Assembly (NCBI GenBank): GCA_013425325.1
Contig: JACCLL010000091.1
Span: 1-35,451, forward strand
Direction: 5' to 3'
Length of the DNA stretch: 35,451 nt
Source of the DNA: Microcaldota archaeon
GTDB taxonomy: Archaea; Micrarchaeota; Micrarchaeia; Norongarragalinales; UBA8480
The notes under the pieces were generated by a model. It saw only the letters and a program-made list of their open reading frames with translations. It was not told the DNA's origin and made no database searches. The translations under genes and the position numbers were made by a program. Shown one piece after another: positions 25,707 to 34,802 of the stretch; the first letter of the stretch is position 1, and each line of letters begins with the position of its first letter.

Positions 25707-27068
25707 TTGGCTGGAAAAAAGGAAACCGTTTACTTTTTTATTCTTCAATTGTTTTCGAAAGCACTAACGTATGTGCTCCTAATAGTTTTTGCAAACTTAT
25801 TCATACTTACCGACTATGGCGAAGCATCTTTCGTACTCGCTGGTTTTACTCTGCTTGGTGTCTTAGCGCAGATAGGCGTTCCGCACGCGTTAGTTCCGTA
25901 CCTAGTAAAAAAAAGCAAAGACCTGAATTCCGTCGCGTGGTTCTTGCTTTTAGATTCGTTTTTTTTCACCGTGCTTGGCTTGTTAATTTCGTTTAACTAC
26001 CCTTGGGTATTGCCTCTTGTTCTTACGCTTCCCTTGTTGCTTTTCTACGGCCTCGGGAGGGCCGTTTTCCGTTCTGAACACAAACACCACCTTGTTCAAA
26101 TCACTGACACCTTGTTTATCTTCCTAACATTCGCCTTCGTGCTTCTATTGCACTCCAAAGGAAGAGACGGCATAATTCTGGCCTACGCCGCGAGCAATGC
26201 TCTAGTATCTATTATTACCATCTGGCTTGCGCGCCGCCGCTTGGCAGAACTGTATTCAAAACCAGCTTTTGACCTGCCAGTAATAAAGTATTACTTCATC
26301 AAGGCAAGCCTCATATTCGCGATATTCCTGTCAATAGACGTTTTAGGACGCATAGACTCAGTATTGTTAGGTTTTCTTTCTTCTTATGACAATGTTGCCA
26401 GATACAATGTCGCATCGTCAATCGCTAGCATAATCTCGGTCATTCCATTGTCGTTGTCAATGTTTTTACTGACTAGAAGCGCGGAAGTTGAACAAAAAGA
26501 AGCGTCAGAATCGATTTTCAACCGCTGTCTTAGAATATCGTTCACGCTTTCCTTCCTGTTAGCGATTCTTTTATCTGCCTTCATTTTCCTGTTGGACGGG
26601 TTTCTGTTCCGTCAGTATGTTGGCATAGAGCTCTTTGTGGTGATTCTTTCCGCAGGAGTGCTTTTCAATTCAGTATATTTTCTGTTCTACACCTATCTTG
26701 CCGGCAAGCTCAGGCCGGAAAAAGCGGTTTTGCCCATGGTTGGCGCGGCCATAATAAATATAGTTCTGGATGTTGCTTTGATTCCTTCGCTGGGGGTTTA
26801 TGGAATATGTATTGCTACTTTGGCGGCGCAGGTGTTCGCTTTCACTATATTCGCCCGCAAACACTTTAAGCTGACCCGACTTGTTGTTCCTTACGTCGCG
26901 CCTTTGTTTTTAGGAGTTGTTTTTGTTTTTCGCGAATTCGGAGCGCTCCTTTTAATTCCTGCCATCTTTTTGATAATAAAGAGCGGTTGGTTCGATAGGG
27001 GAGACTGGAACGTAATAAAGGAAACGGTTTCCAAAATTATTGGCAGTAAAACTAGGGTTGTTGCATGA
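25707..27068 (+). CDS. Polysaccharide/lipid-linked oligosaccharide flippase (Wzx/MATE-like, multi-TM)
   Basis: 453 aa, about 12-14 hydrophobic segments; N-terminal FILQLFSKALTYVLLIVFANLF...LTDYGEASFVLAGFTLLGVLAQIGVPHALVPYLVK typical of Wzx-like proteins. Confidence 0.88.
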   Translation: MAGKKETVYFFILQLFSKALTYVLLIVFANLFILTDYGEASFVLAGFTLLGVLAQIGVPHALVPYLVKKSKDLNSVAWFLLLDSFFFTVLGLLISFNYPWVLPLVLTLPLLLFYGLGRAVFRSEHKHHLVQITDTLFIFLTFAFVLLLHSKGRDGIILAYAASNALVSIITIWLARRRLAELYSKPAFDLPVIKYYFIKASLIFAIFLSIDVLGRIDSVLLGFLSSYDNVARYNVASSIASIISVIPLSLSMFLLTRSAEVEQKEASESIFNRCLRISFTLSFLLAILLSAFIFLLDGFLFRQYVGIELFVVILSAGVLFNSVYFLFYTYLAGKLRPEKAVLPMVGAAIINIVLDVALIPSLGVYGICIATLAAQVFAFTIFARKHFKLTRLVVPYVAPLFLGVVFVFREFGALLLIPAIFLIIKSGWFDRGDWNVIKETVSKIIGSKTRVVA

Positions 27069-28060
27069 GTTGGGAAGTGATTTTGGCTTCGTTCATCTTC
27101 GCTTTTCTAGCCGCAGTAATAGCCGCGCCAATCCTAATAGCCAGCGCTCGCAAGAAGGGTCTAATGGGTCATGACGTGAACAAGCCGAACCGTCCGCTGG
27201 TTGCTGAAATGGGGGGCTTCGCCATATTCGGCGGCTTGGCGGCCGGAATTTTAGTAGGCCTTCTTGCCATAAGCTTCTACGACAACCAGTTTCAACTCGC
27301 CGTGTTTCTTTTGGCCGCTTTGGCCTCGATAGCATTCATTGCCTTAATAGGAGTTTTCGACGACTTGTTCAAGCTGTCTGCCCGAACGAAATTGTTTCTT
27401 CCCGTAATTGCTTCCCTTCCGTTGGTTGCTGTTCTGGCTGGCGACACTACCATGTCTCTGCCTTTTTTTGGCGACGTAAACCTGGGCTTGTTTTACACTT
27501 TCATACTGATTCCGTTGGGCATTACCGGCGCAGCTAACGCGGTAAACATGAGCGCGGGCTACAACGGCTTGGAAGCCGGCATTGGCGCAGTTGCCTCGTT
27601 TTTCTTGCTGGTAATCGCTCTTTCAGTTGGTTCGCTTCCGGCGGCCGTGATTTTAGCGGCCTGCCTTGGCGCGTGCCTTGCATTTCTCTACTTTAACTGG
27701 TTTCCCGCCAAAGTGTTTCCGGGAGACATCGGAACCTACACCATCGGCTGTGCCTTGGCGGCGGCAGTGATTCTAGGCAACATGGAGAAATTCGGTGTAA
27801 TCGTCTTGATTCCGGCGTTCTACGAATTGGCTGCGACGCTTTACTACTCTCTGCGCAAGGTCGAGCGCAGGAAAGTCTGCCACAATCCAGTGCTTAAGGA
27901 TGGAAAAATTATTCCCCCCAAGGGCACCGAGTGTTTTACCCTGGCTTTCTTCATTCTCGGCCGCAAGCCCATGACCGAACGCAACCTTGTTTTGTCAATG
28001 CTGGCGCTTTACGCTTTGTTTGGAGTCATTGCCCTGGCCGTGTTTTTCCTGCACTTCTAG
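27065..28060 (+). CDS. MraY/WecA-family polyprenyl-phosphate GlcNAc-1-phosphotransferase (AglH-like)
   Basis: DVNKPNRPLVAEMGGFAIFGG, GVFDDLFKLSARTKL, NAVNMSAGYNGLEAG, FPGDIGTYTIG. Confidence 0.93.
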   Translation: MSWEVILASFIFAFLAAVIAAPILIASARKKGLMGHDVNKPNRPLVAEMGGFAIFGGLAAGILVGLLAISFYDNQFQLAVFLLAALASIAFIALIGVFDDLFKLSARTKLFLPVIASLPLVAVLAGDTTMSLPFFGDVNLGLFYTFILIPLGITGAANAVNMSAGYNGLEAGIGAVASFFLLVIALSVGSLPAAVILAACLGACLAFLYFNWFPAKVFPGDIGTYTIGCALAAAVILGNMEKFGVIVLIPAFYELAATLYYSLRKVERRKVCHNPVLKDGKIIPPKGTECFTLAFFILGRKPMTERNLVLSMLALYALFGVIALAVFFLHF

Positions 28061-28134
28061 AAGCGTTCCGCCTCCTTTTTTAAAGCATTTTGGCGTAATA
28101 CTCTGAACAACTTAGTTTTAGTGGTGGGTTTGAC

Positions 28135-30936
28135 ATGGCTTTAGAGTTTCTGGCGTTCCTAGTAGTACTTGCCCTGACGGCTATTCCGGGAATAGTGCTT
28201 TCTTTCGCTTTATTGAGCAAAACGGCGTTGAACAAATTCGAGAAAACCGTAATCGGATTCGTGATCGGAGTTCTCGCCGCGCCGACTCTTGCTTTCCTTG
28301 AATTCGTCTTACTGGGTTTGAAGCTCAGCACGCCGCTTGTGTTCGTCAATTACTTCATCGTGCTCGCGTTGGCGCTTGGACTGGCTTTCAGGCAAAAGCA
28401 GTTGCAGAAAGTCGCTGGCCTTCCAAAGCAGTTGGCTGAAAAAAGGGATTGGCTTGCGTGGACGCGCGCAAACTGGGCTCAAATACTCTTACTGATCTTT
28501 ATAGTCGCCGGTTTTTACGTTCGGGTAGGTTCTTGGTCAACTAACTTCTTCGAGTTCGACCCATACTACTATACTTTCATGAGCGAGCAGATAATCCGGT
28601 TCGGCGCTGCTCCGCAAGTCGGAGAATTTGCGTACTACCCTGCTTTCGAGCACATAATACGAATTCATCCTATTGTTTCTTACATGGCTGCTTCTTGGTA
28701 CTCGGTTTACGCGTCTATTGCGTTGCCGGCTTTCTCGAAAGACGCGTTGCTCATGGCGCAACAGCTTTACCCCGCCATTGTCGGCGCGTTGCTCGCTTTC
28801 TTCGGATACCTGCTCGTAAAACCTTACTACGGCAAACCTGCGGGTCTTGTAACCGCGGCGTTTCTCGCTTTTTCGCCGCAGTTGATCAAAAAGTTTGCCG
28901 CTGGCGTTGCCGAACTGCAGCCAATGACCGTATTCCTTGCGTTGGCGTTATTCGCGGTTTTCGCAATTGCTTCCGAGAACAAGAGCAAGCGGTTTACTGC
29001 TTTGGTGGCAGCAATTAGTTTCTGGCTCGTGTTGTCGGGACAGCAGTACATTTGGCCCGCAATGGTAATGGGCGCATTCATCTTGATTCAGTCGGTCGTC
29101 GACTACTGGAAAGACTCGCTGGATTTTGATAAGGTCCTCTTGAATCTTGCGGTTGCAGTGCCTGCTTTCATCGCGTTTGCATTGCTTTTATTGTATAAGG
29201 GAGACTCGCTTGCGGCAATGACTTTCGGTTTGTGGTTCTTGCTTGGCGCCGCCCTGCTTTCCGCCGTCCTGCACTTTTCTTCAAAAATACGGTTGCCGAT
29301 TGACGAAAAACTTCGCAAGCCGTTAGTAATAGGCGGTATCGTACTAGTCGCCGTTTTGTTCTTGGCGTTTTCGACGTTCGGCGGCCAGTTTACGAGCTTG
29401 GTCAGTTCGTTGACCGGCTTGGCCGGCCGCGGCTCGCCGTTGGGCAACACCATTGCGGAAGAAAACCCTGCAACCGAAGCGATTTTCGTAGGTTCTTACG
29501 GAATTCTCAGCAATCCGCCGTTAATGCTCTTGGCAACGGCGTTGATAATCAGTTTCTACGCCGCCCTGCGCTTATTCGAAGCGGGAAAAATAAAGTACGC
29601 GGCGGCGGTAGTAGTCGTCGCAGTGCTGTTTACCGTTTTCAACTCGGTTTTTGACGGCTTGATTGCGGCCGTCGTGGGGTCGCAGCCGGCTTTGCAGCCA
29701 TTGATTGACTTCGTTACAACCGGAGACGTGTTCTGGTACTTGCTGGTTACCCTGTTTTCAGTGCTGTTGCTGCAGTTGCACGACCAGAAACAAACGAGGT
29801 TACTGCTGCTGTACGCATTAATTATTTTCCCTGTTGCTTACATTGGTTTGAGCAAGGTCAAGTACGGCCTGCACGTCGGCCTCGTGCTCGCAATAGTTGT
29901 TGCAATACTATTGGGCGAGTTCAACCGTATTCTGGCGGCATTGAACGAGCGCTTAAAGTTCATGTCTGCTTCGTCGGTCAAGTGGACTTCGTTGGCAATA
30001 ATTATTCTGATCGGAGGCGGCTTGGCTGCGGCTCAAATAACGGGCATTCCGGGCAAGTCGCCTGGTGTCGCGGACTCTATCAATGAATTGAATTCCTCCA
30101 AGATTTCGAGCGATTGGTTGCTTGCAATGAGTTGGTTGCGGAACAACACCAACATGTACGACTCGTCTATTCAGGCGCAGTGCAACGCCAAGTTCGGTTG
30201 GGACTGCGGCGTCATCAGTTGGTGGGACTACGGCCATTGGACCAACTTCCTCGGCGAAACCAAATCCGTTCTAACGCCTAACAACGAGTACTCCAATTAC
30301 GACCAGGAAGTGGCCCATGGTTTCGTCGACGGCAACACGCAGGACTTTATTGCTTCAATGAAGGCGCACCACGCGACACACGTGCTTGTCGACGCGCAGT
30401 TGATTCAAAAGTGGGGTGCGTTGGTTTACTTGAGCGGAACTTGCACGCCTGAAATGTCGTCGTTGTGTCCGCCTGCTTACATTACTGACTGGAAGGAAGG
30501 CGCTGGAAAAAGCAGGTACGAGGCAGAGCATTACTTCGAGTACCTGCAGTTGAACGGCCAGTGCCCGACTGCTGTTCCAATGCCTGCTTTGCAAAGCAGT
30601 TTCGGAATGACCTACTGCGCCGGCCAAAACGAGTTGACGCTTCTCGGCAGGGGCGGGGAACTGGTTTCGGGCTACCGCCGGCCTTTCGTAGTAGTGCAGG
30701 ACTTGTCGGCGACTCAGGAAATAGACGAAAACACGTCTTACTTATTCCCGTACTCGCAAAACACTTTCGTCAACCCCAATCCTGACTTGTCGCAGGCGGG
30801 CTTGAACAACACTTTAATCAAATCGGTTTTCGTGCGCTTGTACTTGTTCGAAAACCTGCCTGGATTCAAGCTCGCTTACCGCTCGCCGCACGGTGAAGTC
30901 AAGATTTTCGAGATAGACCCCGCGTTGCTGAAGTGA
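28135..30936 (+). CDS. aglB: Dolichyl-phosphooligosaccharide--protein glycotransferase (STT3/AglB)
   Basis: 933 aa, multi-TM; FFEFDPYYYTF, NTIAEENPAT, VISWWDYGHWTNFLGETKSVLTPNNE (WWDYG). Confidence 0.95.
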   Translation: MALEFLAFLVVLALTAIPGIVLSFALLSKTALNKFEKTVIGFVIGVLAAPTLAFLEFVLLGLKLSTPLVFVNYFIVLALALGLAFRQKQLQKVAGLPKQLAEKRDWLAWTRANWAQILLLIFIVAGFYVRVGSWSTNFFEFDPYYYTFMSEQIIRFGAAPQVGEFAYYPAFEHIIRIHPIVSYMAASWYSVYASIALPAFSKDALLMAQQLYPAIVGALLAFFGYLLVKPYYGKPAGLVTAAFLAFSPQLIKKFAAGVAELQPMTVFLALALFAVFAIASENKSKRFTALVAAISFWLVLSGQQYIWPAMVMGAFILIQSVVDYWKDSLDFDKVLLNLAVAVPAFIAFALLLLYKGDSLAAMTFGLWFLLGAALLSAVLHFSSKIRLPIDEKLRKPLVIGGIVLVAVLFLAFSTFGGQFTSLVSSLTGLAGRGSPLGNTIAEENPATEAIFVGSYGILSNPPLMLLATALIISFYAALRLFEAGKIKYAAAVVVVAVLFTVFNSVFDGLIAAVVGSQPALQPLIDFVTTGDVFWYLLVTLFSVLLLQLHDQKQTRLLLLYALIIFPVAYIGLSKVKYGLHVGLVLAIVVAILLGEFNRILAALNERLKFMSASSVKWTSLAIIILIGGGLAAAQITGIPGKSPGVADSINELNSSKISSDWLLAMSWLRNNTNMYDSSIQAQCNAKFGWDCGVISWWDYGHWTNFLGETKSVLTPNNEYSNYDQEVAHGFVDGNTQDFIASMKAHHATHVLVDAQLIQKWGALVYLSGTCTPEMSSLCPPAYITDWKEGAGKSRYEAEHYFEYLQLNGQCPTAVPMPALQSSFGMTYCAGQNELTLLGRGGELVSGYRRPFVVVQDLSATQEIDENTSYLFPYSQNTFVNPNPDLSQAGLNNTLIKSVFVRLYLFENLPGFKLAYRSPHGEVKIFEIDPALLK

Positions 30937-30940
30937 TGCT

Positions 30941-31306
30941 TTGGCGGACAAGGAACTGCTTAGGAGGGCAAGAAACTTTTTCTTCGCCCAAAAGTATCGG
31001 TTTGACTTGGGGCTTCAGTTCCTGGTTTTCCTGAACTTTGCCTTGCTTATTCTTACGGCGAGCGACAAGCTCAAAGCCATTCTGGGCTTGGAGCACATTA
31101 CGGAAGTAATTCTGGTAATGATTCCCGTGGGTTTCGTGGGCGCATGGGCGTTCGGCTGGTTCTTGGATAAAGTGGTTCACTCGCCGCAGACGACCGAACG
31201 CGAGACGGTAAAGCGCAGCTTGGTTTGGAAAGAGAACTTCCAGAAGCTCGATGAGATAGACGCCGAACTCAAGGCCGTGCGCAAGGCGCTTGAGAAAAAG
31301 AAGTAA
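30941..31306 (+). CDS. Small membrane protein, about two TM segments plus charged C-terminal helix; function unknown
   Basis: 121 aa; LGLQFLVFLNFALLILTA and VILVMIPVGFVGAWAFGWFL; TTG start 4 nt after the aglB stop. Confidence 0.7.
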   Translation: MADKELLRRARNFFFAQKYRFDLGLQFLVFLNFALLILTASDKLKAILGLEHITEVILVMIPVGFVGAWAFGWFLDKVVHSPQTTERETVKRSLVWKENFQKLDEIDAELKAVRKALEKKK

Positions 31307-31309
31307 AGA

Positions 31310-32191
31310 CTATTTTTTGCCTGCCGCGGCATACGATGCGAGGCTTACTCCCGTCATTCCAATTCTGTAAAGCAGTGCTTGCGCAATGACCGCGGGAGCT
31401 GAAACGCCTGCCGCCGCGTATAACAGAACGAGGGTTGCCTCGCGTGAGCCAATGCCGCCTGGAATTGCGGTTGCGAAACCCACGATGAGGCCGGCTGAAG
31501 TTATTCCCAGCACCGTCAGAATTGGAAGCTGGATTCCCAAGGCGGAGAAAATGAGTTGGTTTCCGAGTCCTTCGAACAACCACGCCGCAGCTGAGAAAGC
31601 TAGGGCGTAAGCCAGCGTTTTGGGTTGCAGGCTCTTTATTCCCTGCCGAAACTTTGACGCCGACTCGTAAACCTTTTTCCATCGTTTTAAGAAAGAAAAC
31701 CAGTTGCCCGGAGCGAACGCGGCCGCGGCGACGCCGAAGAAAACAATTGCGAGCGCTGCGCCGAGGAAGGGCAGCGAGTCCGGCCGCAGTGCCGCTAATG
31801 CAATGGCGGCAAAAAAGACGGTGAACAGGAAATCGTATCCTCTTTCGACTAGGATTACCCCCATAGACTTGGAGAAGGAAAAGCCGTGTACTTTCTTGAG
31901 CAGAGCGCCTTTGGCGACTTCGCCTAACGCGGTGGTAATTCCTTGGTTGGCTAACTGGCCGAATGAAAACACTGCCAGCGCTTCCCGTCGTGCAATGCTT
32001 CCGCTGTGTTTGAGGAGGGCGTGGAGCCTGAGTCCTTTCAAGAGGGTAATGAGCGCGAGGCACGCTAGCGCGGCAAGGAGAAGAAAGGGGTTTGCTTGGG
32101 TTGCGGCGTTCCAGATGGCTTGCGGCCCCGAGTACCAAATCAGGAGAATGAAGACCAGCGCGCCTGCTATTGCGAGAATTGTTTTCAGCAT
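31310..32191 (-). CDS. Lysylphosphatidylglycerol synthase TM-region / UPF0104-like flippase-family membrane protein
   Basis: 293 aa multi-TM; GEVAKGALLKKVHGFSFSKSMGVILVERGYDFLF and FATAIPGGIGSREATLVLLYAAAGV. Confidence 0.88.
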   Translation of the reverse strand: MLKTILAIAGALVFILLIWYSGPQAIWNAATQANPFLLLAALACLALITLLKGLRLHALLKHSGSIARREALAVFSFGQLANQGITTALGEVAKGALLKKVHGFSFSKSMGVILVERGYDFLFTVFFAAIALAALRPDSLPFLGAALAIVFFGVAAAAFAPGNWFSFLKRWKKVYESASKFRQGIKSLQPKTLAYALAFSAAAWLFEGLGNQLIFSALGIQLPILTVLGITSAGLIVGFATAIPGGIGSREATLVLLYAAAGVSAPAVIAQALLYRIGMTGVSLASYAAAGKK

Positions 32192-32226
32192 CTGCTGGAA
32201 AGTAGTGCGGGCAAGGATTTTATTGT

Positions 32227-33003
32227 ATGCCTGGCAAAAGGTTGGAGGGAGGAAACGGCGCTTTGAAACTCAGGTTCGGCAGCATCGTCAGCTTCAGTAA
32301 AACCGAGTACCCCGGCAAGGCAGCTGCAGTCGTGCTGACTGCGGGCTGTCCGTGGAAGTGCGGCTACTGCGACGCAGGCCCGTTGGTCAACGCAAGCGGC
32401 TACGCCGAGGAAGAAACCAGTTTTTTCGTCGAGTTCTTGCGCAAGAACAAGGAGCACATTGGGTCGGTTGTTTTCACTGGCGGCGAGCCGTGCATGCAAG
32501 GCAACGCGCTCGTCGAGTTGTGCAAGCAGCTTTCGCAAGAAGGCTTCAAGATAAAGATCGACACGTGCGGCTACTACCCTGATTCGCTGCGTGACTTGCT
32601 GCCGTACGTGAACTACGTTGCAATGGATTTGAAGACCAGGTTCAACGCGGAGGAGTACGCGAAAATAGCTGGGTTCAAGAGCGCTCCGAGAACGTTGTTG
32701 AGCCAAGTGCTGCGCAGCCTCGCCTTCCTTGAAAAAGCAAGGGTTCTCAAGGAATTTCGGACAACCGTGATTCCGGGCGTAAACGACTTTCCGGACGTCA
32801 TTCTTGACATTACTGAGCAAGTGAAGTTCGCCGACGTTTACGCGCTGCAGCAGTTCAAGCCCAAGGAAGGATTGCTGGACAAGGCTTTCGAATCAATTGA
32901 AATGCCTTCAAAAGACAAGTTGTTGAAACTCGCGGCAGTTGCGAAGCACAACGTGTCGAAGGTAGTAGTGCGCGCGGACGGAACCGAGGTTGAAGTGCGT
33001 TGA
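32227..33003 (+). CDS. Radical SAM protein, anaerobic ribonucleotide reductase-activating-like (NrdG family)
   Basis: VVLTAGCPWKCGYCDAGP (CxxxCxxC), VFTGGEPCMQ, KIDTCGYYPDSL, YVAMDLKTR. Confidence 0.88.
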   Translation: MPGKRLEGGNGALKLRFGSIVSFSKTEYPGKAAAVVLTAGCPWKCGYCDAGPLVNASGYAEEETSFFVEFLRKNKEHIGSVVFTGGEPCMQGNALVELCKQLSQEGFKIKIDTCGYYPDSLRDLLPYVNYVAMDLKTRFNAEEYAKIAGFKSAPRTLLSQVLRSLAFLEKARVLKEFRTTVIPGVNDFPDVILDITEQVKFADVYALQQFKPKEGLLDKAFESIEMPSKDKLLKLAAVAKHNVSKVVVRADGTEVEVR

Positions 33004-33773
33004 TTTCTTTCTCGGAAGCAAAGCAGGTGGTCGACCACGCGCTTTCGGCTGGAAAAACAGCTTTACTGGTAGGCAACTGCGCAGTCAAGTACGAGGGAAG
33101 GGCGGCAAGCAAGTTAAGCGAAGGAGACCGGTTGTTGGTAGTAAAGAGCGACGGAACTTTCCTGGTTCACCAGAGCAAGAAAATGGCTGCAATCAACTAC
33201 CAGGGTCCTGGCGCAGTCGTTTCAGCTGCAGTTGAACAACGCGACGGAGCGGAGGAACTGGTGGTGACTGCGCGGAGAAAGCTGCCTACCGGCGCGCTCG
33301 AGCGGATCGAAGTGCACTTTCATTCGCTGCAGTTTGCGCAAGCGTTTTTGCTGAAGGACGACGCGGAACTCAAGGTCTTCGGGTCGGAGCGGCAGTTGAG
33401 CGACTTGCTGATGGACGACTTGAATTTGATCGAACCCGGGTTGAGGCCGTTGCAGAAGGAAAGCGACGTGCGCAAGGGAACGATCGACATTCTGGCCGAA
33501 GACTTCCGGAAACGGTTGGTGGTAATCGAGGTAAAGCGCCGCACGGCCGGGTTGGACGCGGTTACTCAGCTCGCGAGGTACGTGGACGAGTTGAGCAAGC
33601 GCAAAGACCGGCAGACGCGCGGAATCCTGGTTGCTCCAGAGGTTACGCCGAACGCGTTGAAAATGCTTGAGCGAGGGGGACTGGAGTTCTTCAAGCTCGA
33701 CTATGAAGTAAGCAATCCGTCGGCGAAAATCAAGGGCCTTGAGAAAAAACAGAGGGAATTAAGCGAGTTCTAG
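33000..33773 (+). CDS. nucS: Endonuclease NucS / EndoMS
   Basis: LVVKSDGTFLVHQSKKMAAINYQGPGA, NLIEPGLRPLQKE, KGTIDILAEDFRKRLVVIEVKRRTAGLDAVTQLARYVDEL. Confidence 0.95.
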   Translation: MISFSEAKQVVDHALSAGKTALLVGNCAVKYEGRAASKLSEGDRLLVVKSDGTFLVHQSKKMAAINYQGPGAVVSAAVEQRDGAEELVVTARRKLPTGALERIEVHFHSLQFAQAFLLKDDAELKVFGSERQLSDLLMDDLNLIEPGLRPLQKESDVRKGTIDILAEDFRKRLVVIEVKRRTAGLDAVTQLARYVDELSKRKDRQTRGILVAPEVTPNALKMLERGGLEFFKLDYEVSNPSAKIKGLEKKQRELSEF

Positions 33774-33820
33774 GCAAGTTTCTTAAACAAGGCCGCGGTC
33801 AATTTGTTGAGGAGAAAAAA

Positions 33821-34198
33821 ATGTCTTTGGAGGAAAGTCAATTCGTTTTACGCAAAATAAACGATTACCGGCAGAGCAGGAGACTCGCTCCTTTGGCGTT
33901 GCACGAAGAGCAGAGCGAGGGCTGCAAGGCTCACGCCGAGCACTTGCTGGAACGCAGCCGCAAGGAAGGGCACTTGGTAATAGAAAATTCGCCCGAACAC
34001 CTGAGGCCCGGCTGGAAGGAAAACACGACCGGCGTGGAAGGCGAGGGTAACGTCGAACTGGCGTTGCACAACCTAATGTGGCAGACTTTTTTCAGTTCCC
34101 AGTTGAAGAACATCAAGGAAGCAAAGACGCACGTGGCAGTGCACGTCGCAGTCGACCCGGAGACTAAACGAGTTTTTCTAGTCACGCGCTTCAAGTAA
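33821..34198 (+). CDS. Small CAP/SCP-superfamily-like protein without signal peptide
   Basis: INDYRQSRRLAPLALHEEQSEGCKAHAEHLLERSRKEGHL and CAP-like end THVAVHVAVDPETKRVFLVTRF. Confidence 0.55.
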   Translation: MSLEESQFVLRKINDYRQSRRLAPLALHEEQSEGCKAHAEHLLERSRKEGHLVIENSPEHLRPGWKENTTGVEGEGNVELALHNLMWQTFFSSQLKNIKEAKTHVAVHVAVDPETKRVFLVTRFK

Positions 34199-34247
34199 GC
34201 TTTTCAGGCATCTCGGTCGAAGTAATGGCCGTGCTTTAGAGTTCCAG

Positions 34248-34751
34248 TCACTGGTTTTCGTACTTCTCGACTTCTTCCGTGAGGCAGACCAGCTCTATTC
34301 CCGCCTGCTTGAAGAGTTCGCGGGTTTCCTTGGCGGCATGGTATCGCTTCTGGCAGACGACGCGTTTTATTCCCGCGTTTATCAGCATCTTTGCGCAGGT
34401 GTAGCAGGGTTCCAGCTTGCAGTATAGCGTTGCTCCGTCTATTGCCACGCCTTTCTTTGCCGCGAGGGCTACTGCATTGACTTCCGCGTGGTTGGTGCGC
34501 ATGCAGTGCTGGGACACGCTTCCGTCCTCGTGCGTTACTTTTTTCATTTGATGCCCTACTTCGTCACAGTGCGGCAGGCCCATCGGGCTTCCCACGTATC
34601 CCGTCATGAGTATGATCTTGTCCTTGGCTATTACGACCGCCGTCCTTCCCCTGTCGCACGTCGCTCTTTTCGCCGCCGCGTCGACTATTCCCATGAAGTA
34701 CTCGTCCCAAGAGGGGCGCGTTAGTTTTTCTTCCGGCTGTTCGAGCGACAT
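34248..34751 (-). CDS. dCMP deaminase (ComEB-like)
   Basis: TNHAEVNAVALAAKKG (HAE), LYCKLEPCYTCAKMLINAGI (PCxxC), MTGYVGSPMGLPHCDEVGH. An alternative GTG start lies at 34760. Confidence 0.95.
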   Translation of the reverse strand: MSLEQPEEKLTRPSWDEYFMGIVDAAAKRATCDRGRTAVVIAKDKIILMTGYVGSPMGLPHCDEVGHQMKKVTHEDGSVSQHCMRTNHAEVNAVALAAKKGVAIDGATLYCKLEPCYTCAKMLINAGIKRVVCQKRYHAAKETRELFKQAGIELVCLTEEVEKYENQ

Positions 34752-34802
34752 GAAATCCACCTTCCTTCTTTTAGTCGTCGGACGGGAATAAAACCGCTTC
34801 GG

